This document shows positions 61,477 through 64,000 of a DNA stretch of 64,000 bases, in pieces (the stretch's first letter is position 1; every line of letters starts with the position of its first letter). This DNA is from Thermasporomyces composti (GTDB taxonomy: Bacteria > Actinomycetota > Actinomycetes > Propionibacteriales > Actinopolymorphaceae), in NCBI RefSeq assembly GCF_003386795.1, contig NZ_QTUC01000001.1, forward strand, positions 3,534,001 through 3,598,000, given 5' to 3'. Below the pieces are notes generated by a model. It was given only the letters and a program-made list of their open reading frames with translations. It ran no database searches and had not been told where the DNA came from. The translations under genes were made by a program, and so were the position numbers.

Positions 61477-61827
61477 CCGGGACGTCGCGCCATTCTCCGC
61501 GTCTGCCAGCTCGCGGACCTGGTGTCCGCCACGGAGCGCCGCCCTCACTCGTGTCGGGGCGGGGTTGTCGATGACGAACCGGGCCGGTCCGGTAGCGGCA
61601 CCACGACCCACGCTGGCCCTGGGCTGACGGGTCCGCGCAGTCGACCGTGCCGTCAACCTGACCTTGCCGTCGACGGGCTTGGGGGAAGCCGACGCTGGCG
61701 GCCGCCACCGACAGTCGGGGCGTAGGACCACACACCGTGCCGGCCCTGGAACGCGTTCCCGGGCCGGCAGCCTGCGTCGGTCCTGGAGGTCAGGAACCGC
61801 GTACGTGCCGCTTCGTCGGGGGGTGAC
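61477..61827. other. Intergenic stretch, nothing recognised
   Basis: About 350 bases between convergent genes. Open frames here are antisense or Arg/Pro-rich with no domain. No clear hairpin or repeat was found by eye. Confidence 0.5.
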
Positions 61828-62268
61828 CTAGCTGCCGAAGTGACGGACGAAGCGGCGCTGCCACGGCGCCTCCACCGCACGCGGTGAGTAGTGGGTGCGG
61901 ACGTAGTCGACAGCCTGGTCGGCGGGGACGCCGTCGAGCACGGCGAGGCACGCCAGCGCGGTCCCGGTGCGACCGTACCCACTGCCACAGGCGACCTCGA
62001 CACGCTCGGTGGCCGACCGGGTCCAGGCCTCACGGAGAGCGTCGGCGGTGGCGCGCGGATCCGACGGCAGCCAGAAGTCGCGCCAGCGCAGCCACCGGTA
62101 CTCCCACGGGAGTGGTGGCGGTTCCTTGCCGAGCAGGTAGAGGCCGAACGTCGGCGCGGGGCCGGAGAGGAGTGGAGGACGCACTCCTCGGCCGCGGACG
62201 AGGCGCCCAGACGGGAGACGGAGGACGCCCGGTGCCGTGGGCTCCCAGGTGGCGCTGACCGAGGACAT
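61828..62268 (-). CDS. Protein-tyrosine-phosphatase-fold protein
   Basis: A 146-residue cytoplasmic protein. The signature is VEVACGSGYGRTGTALACL, i.e. C94-x5-R100, a P-loop of dual-specificity/PTP enzymes. The usual His before the cysteine is Ala here, which may lower activity. FWLPSD upstream resembles the general-acid loop. The substrate (phosphotyrosine or phosphoinositide-like) is unknown. ATG start is supported by a leaderless -10 box. Confidence 0.75.
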   Translation of the reverse strand: MSSVSATWEPTAPGVLRLPSGRLVRGRGVRPPLLSGPAPTFGLYLLGKEPPPLPWEYRWLRWRDFWLPSDPRATADALREAWTRSATERVEVACGSGYGRTGTALACLAVLDGVPADQAVDYVRTHYSPRAVEAPWQRRFVRHFGS

Positions 62269-62275
62269 ACCCGGC

Positions 62276-62281
62276 AGCGTA
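62276..62281 (-). promoter_or_regulatory. -10 box of the leaderless phosphatase gene
   Basis: On minus, TACGCT lies 7 bases before the ATG at 62268. Confidence 0.5.
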
Positions 62282-62483
62282 GTGCCGGTGATCGACTCGG
62301 GTCCCCGCCGGACCAGCGACGGGCCAGGCCGGTGACACACTTACGCGCCCGTCCGGAATTGGACGCGGTTCGCGAGATGATCAATGGCCGCCCCACCTCC
62401 TAGATTAGGCCATGACCGGAAGTGGGGGCGGTGTCGCCGCTGTGCCGTCGCGCTCCGCCTCGACCGAACCGAAGGAGGACCCG

Positions 62484-64000
62484 GTGTCCGCACTCCGATC
62501 AACCCTGCTGCCAGGAGTCGCGGCACTCGCGCTGGTCTGCGCCGGGACCGTGGCGGTCCCCCCGTCGGCGCAGGCGCACCGGCACGAGCCGCCGCTCGGA
62601 ACCGTCACCGACTTCGGCGTCCAGGCGGAGGCGTTGACGCTGCACGAGGGGTACTTCGGCGTCGACGGTGACGGCCGGCCCGTCGTCTACGGCATCCAGA
62701 TGGGCACCCCAGGCGTCATCTCCGTGGTCGACCCGATCGGCAGGGAGCTGATCCGCACGGTGCAGATGCCCGGCTCGTCTGGAGGGTGGGGCATCACCCA
62801 GGCCAGCGACGGGCGGGTCTACGGCGGCACGTACAGCGAAGGTCACCTCTACCAGTACGACCCGGCGACCGACACGCTCACCGACCTGGGGCAAGCCGTC
62901 GAGGGGCAGAGCTACATCTACGGTCTGAGGCCCGGCGCGGACGGTCGGGTCTACGGCGGCACCTACCCGGACGCCCACGTGTTCTCCTACTCGCCGTCAG
63001 AGGGGTTCCACGACTACGGCCCGATGGTCGAGGGGGAGATGTACGCCATCGACACGGCGGTCGACCCCGAGCGGCAGGTGCTGTGGGCGGCCATCGGGAC
63101 CGGCGGGCACCTCGTGCGACTGGACCTCGCCACCGGCGAGAAGCGGGACATCTGGCCCGCTGAGCTGCGCGGCGACCCGAACTACCCCTACGACATCAAC
63201 CTCATCGGCGACCGGCTCTTCGTCAAGCGCAACCGGCTCGACGCGCTCGTGCTCAACCCGGACACCGGCGAGGTGATCGCGGACGAGTTCACGATCACCT
63301 CCCGGGGCACCTCGCCGCTGTCCCCGGACGGCAGGTACGTGTACTTCACCTCGACCGGCAACCAGCTCTGGCGCTACGACCTCACGACGGACACGCCGGA
63401 GCCCGTCCTCGACTCCTCCGGCAACCCCATCCCCGCCGGAGGGCCGGGTGTCGGATGGGGCTTCATCGACGGCGTGCTCTACGCCGCGATCGGCAACTAC
63501 GCCGGCCAGGCGCTGTGGTACGACCCGGCGACCGGTGAGTACGAGCGGTTCACTCTGCCGTTCCCGCCGCAGGCCATCGACATCGGCAACCTCACCGCCG
63601 GCCCGGATGGCAAGGTCTACACCAACCTGTTCATCAACGGGAACCTGTCCACCTTGGAGCCGGACACCGGCACCGTCACCACGCTCGGTCGGCTCGGTCA
63701 GGCCGACGGCTTCGGCTGGCACGACGGTCTGCTCTACGCCGGCGTGTACCCCTACGGCGGCGTCCTCGTCTACGACCCGTCCCAGCCGTACCAGCTCGGG
63801 ACCAACCCACGTGAGCTCTTCCGGCTCCAGGACGACCACGGCCAGAACCGACCGGTGGCGATCGTGTCGACACCGACGACGCTCTACGTCGGCAGCACCC
63901 CGGACTACGGCCAGTGGGGTGGCGCGCTTACCGCGTACGACCACGCGAGCGGCACCCACACCGTGCGCCGGAACATCGTGCCCGACCAGGGCGTGACGTC
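62484..64000 (+). CDS. Secreted beta-propeller-like protein (3' end outside the window)
   Basis: The frame is open to the window edge, at least 505 residues. GTG at 62484 has AAGGAGG 5 bases upstream and gives a clean signal peptide ending PPSAQA; an ATG at 62412 would add an unrelated tail. The mature part is a series of repeats with motifs such as DGRVYGGTYSEGHLYQYDPATDTLTDLG and DGRVYGGTYPDAHVFSYSP, typical of beta-propeller/PQQ-like sequences. No catalytic residues are identifiable; it may bind or process extracellular glycans. The C-terminus, and any further domain, is not visible. Confidence 0.8.
   Translation, partial: MSALRSTLLPGVAALALVCAGTVAVPPSAQAHRHEPPLGTVTDFGVQAEALTLHEGYFGVDGDGRPVVYGIQMGTPGVISVVDPIGRELIRTVQMPGSSGGWGITQASDGRVYGGTYSEGHLYQYDPATDTLTDLGQAVEGQSYIYGLRPGADGRVYGGTYPDAHVFSYSPSEGFHDYGPMVEGEMYAIDTAVDPERQVLWAAIGTGGHLVRLDLATGEKRDIWPAELRGDPNYPYDINLIGDRLFVKRNRLDALVLNPDTGEVIADEFTITSRGTSPLSPDGRYVYFTSTGNQLWRYDLTTDTPEPVLDSSGNPIPAGGPGVGWGFIDGVLYAAIGNYAGQALWYDPATGEYERFTLPFPPQAIDIGNLTAGPDGKVYTNLFINGNLSTLEPDTGTVTTLGRLGQADGFGWHDGLLYAGVYPYGGVLVYDPSQPYQLGTNPRELFRLQDDHGQNRPVAIVSTPTTLYVGSTPDYGQWGGALTAYDHASGTHTVRRNIVPDQGVT

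Overview
The window is high-G+C chromosomal DNA of an actinomycete (phylum Actinomycetota). The evidence is pervasive GTG/TTG starts, many genes that begin 6-8 bases after a TANNNT -10 box (leaderless), an oligoribonuclease next to tRNA-His, a small DUF3099-like protein, a DUF3618 protein, a mycothiol-type DinB protein and an F420/NADPH-reductase-like gene. The sugar-utilisation load fits Propionibacteriales/Actinopolymorpha-like soil or compost organisms, but I cannot fix the genus.

Layout. 0.4-5.9 kb: housekeeping (murI, a DUF3099-like membrane protein, a TrmA/RlmD-type methyltransferase, an APC permease, rph, rdgB). 5.9-9.2 kb (minus): a GT-C membrane glycosyltransferase, a GT2 enzyme, tRNA-Leu and bcp. 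9.4-12.0 kb: a CbiMNQO-type nickel/cobalt ECF transporter behind a Nur-like box. 12.2-19.0 kb: DUF3618 protein, a netrin/TIMP-like secreted protein, a GroES-fold protein, a FUSC-like membrane protein, an Mrr-like protein with degenerate catalytic residues, and a metal P-type ATPase. 19.1-25.0 kb: tRNA-Lys, a CrtI-like oxidoreductase, a badly decayed murE-like pseudogene, an F420-reductase-like protein, a ribbon-helix-helix protein with a palindromic operator, a zinc-finger protein, tRNA-His and orn. 25.1-37.1 kb: a VWA/AAA+ chelatase-like pair, a diguanylate cyclase, Dps, sulfatase, DinB, an unknown gene behind an iron-box, hemerythrin, a PfpI protein, DUF72 and a stand-alone LigD phosphoesterase domain.

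37.3-42.0 kb is a rhamnose/AI-2-type sugar ABC operon whose ATPase carries a single-base frameshift and which has no catabolic genes behind it. Directly after it, 42.0-47.2 kb is a strikingly low-G+C island of four genes in two divergent pairs: a PRPP-loop phosphoribosyltransferase-like protein plus an SAM methyltransferase (minus), and an MFS exporter plus an NTP_transf_5 nucleotidyltransferase-like protein (plus). This is the best candidate for something undescribed.

47.6-61.5 kb returns to high G+C: a LacY/HcaT-type MFS and TetR pair, an SSS symporter behind a perfect LacI-type operator, and a large polyol-phosphate catabolic locus. That locus has an FGGY kinase, a GpsA-like dehydrogenase and an RpiB-like isomerase on minus; a sugar ABC transporter, a DeoR regulator and a GlpD/EryB-like FAD dehydrogenase are on plus. 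The gene set resembles erythritol/threitol pathways. The window ends with a PTP-like phosphatase and a secreted beta-propeller protein cut by the window edge.
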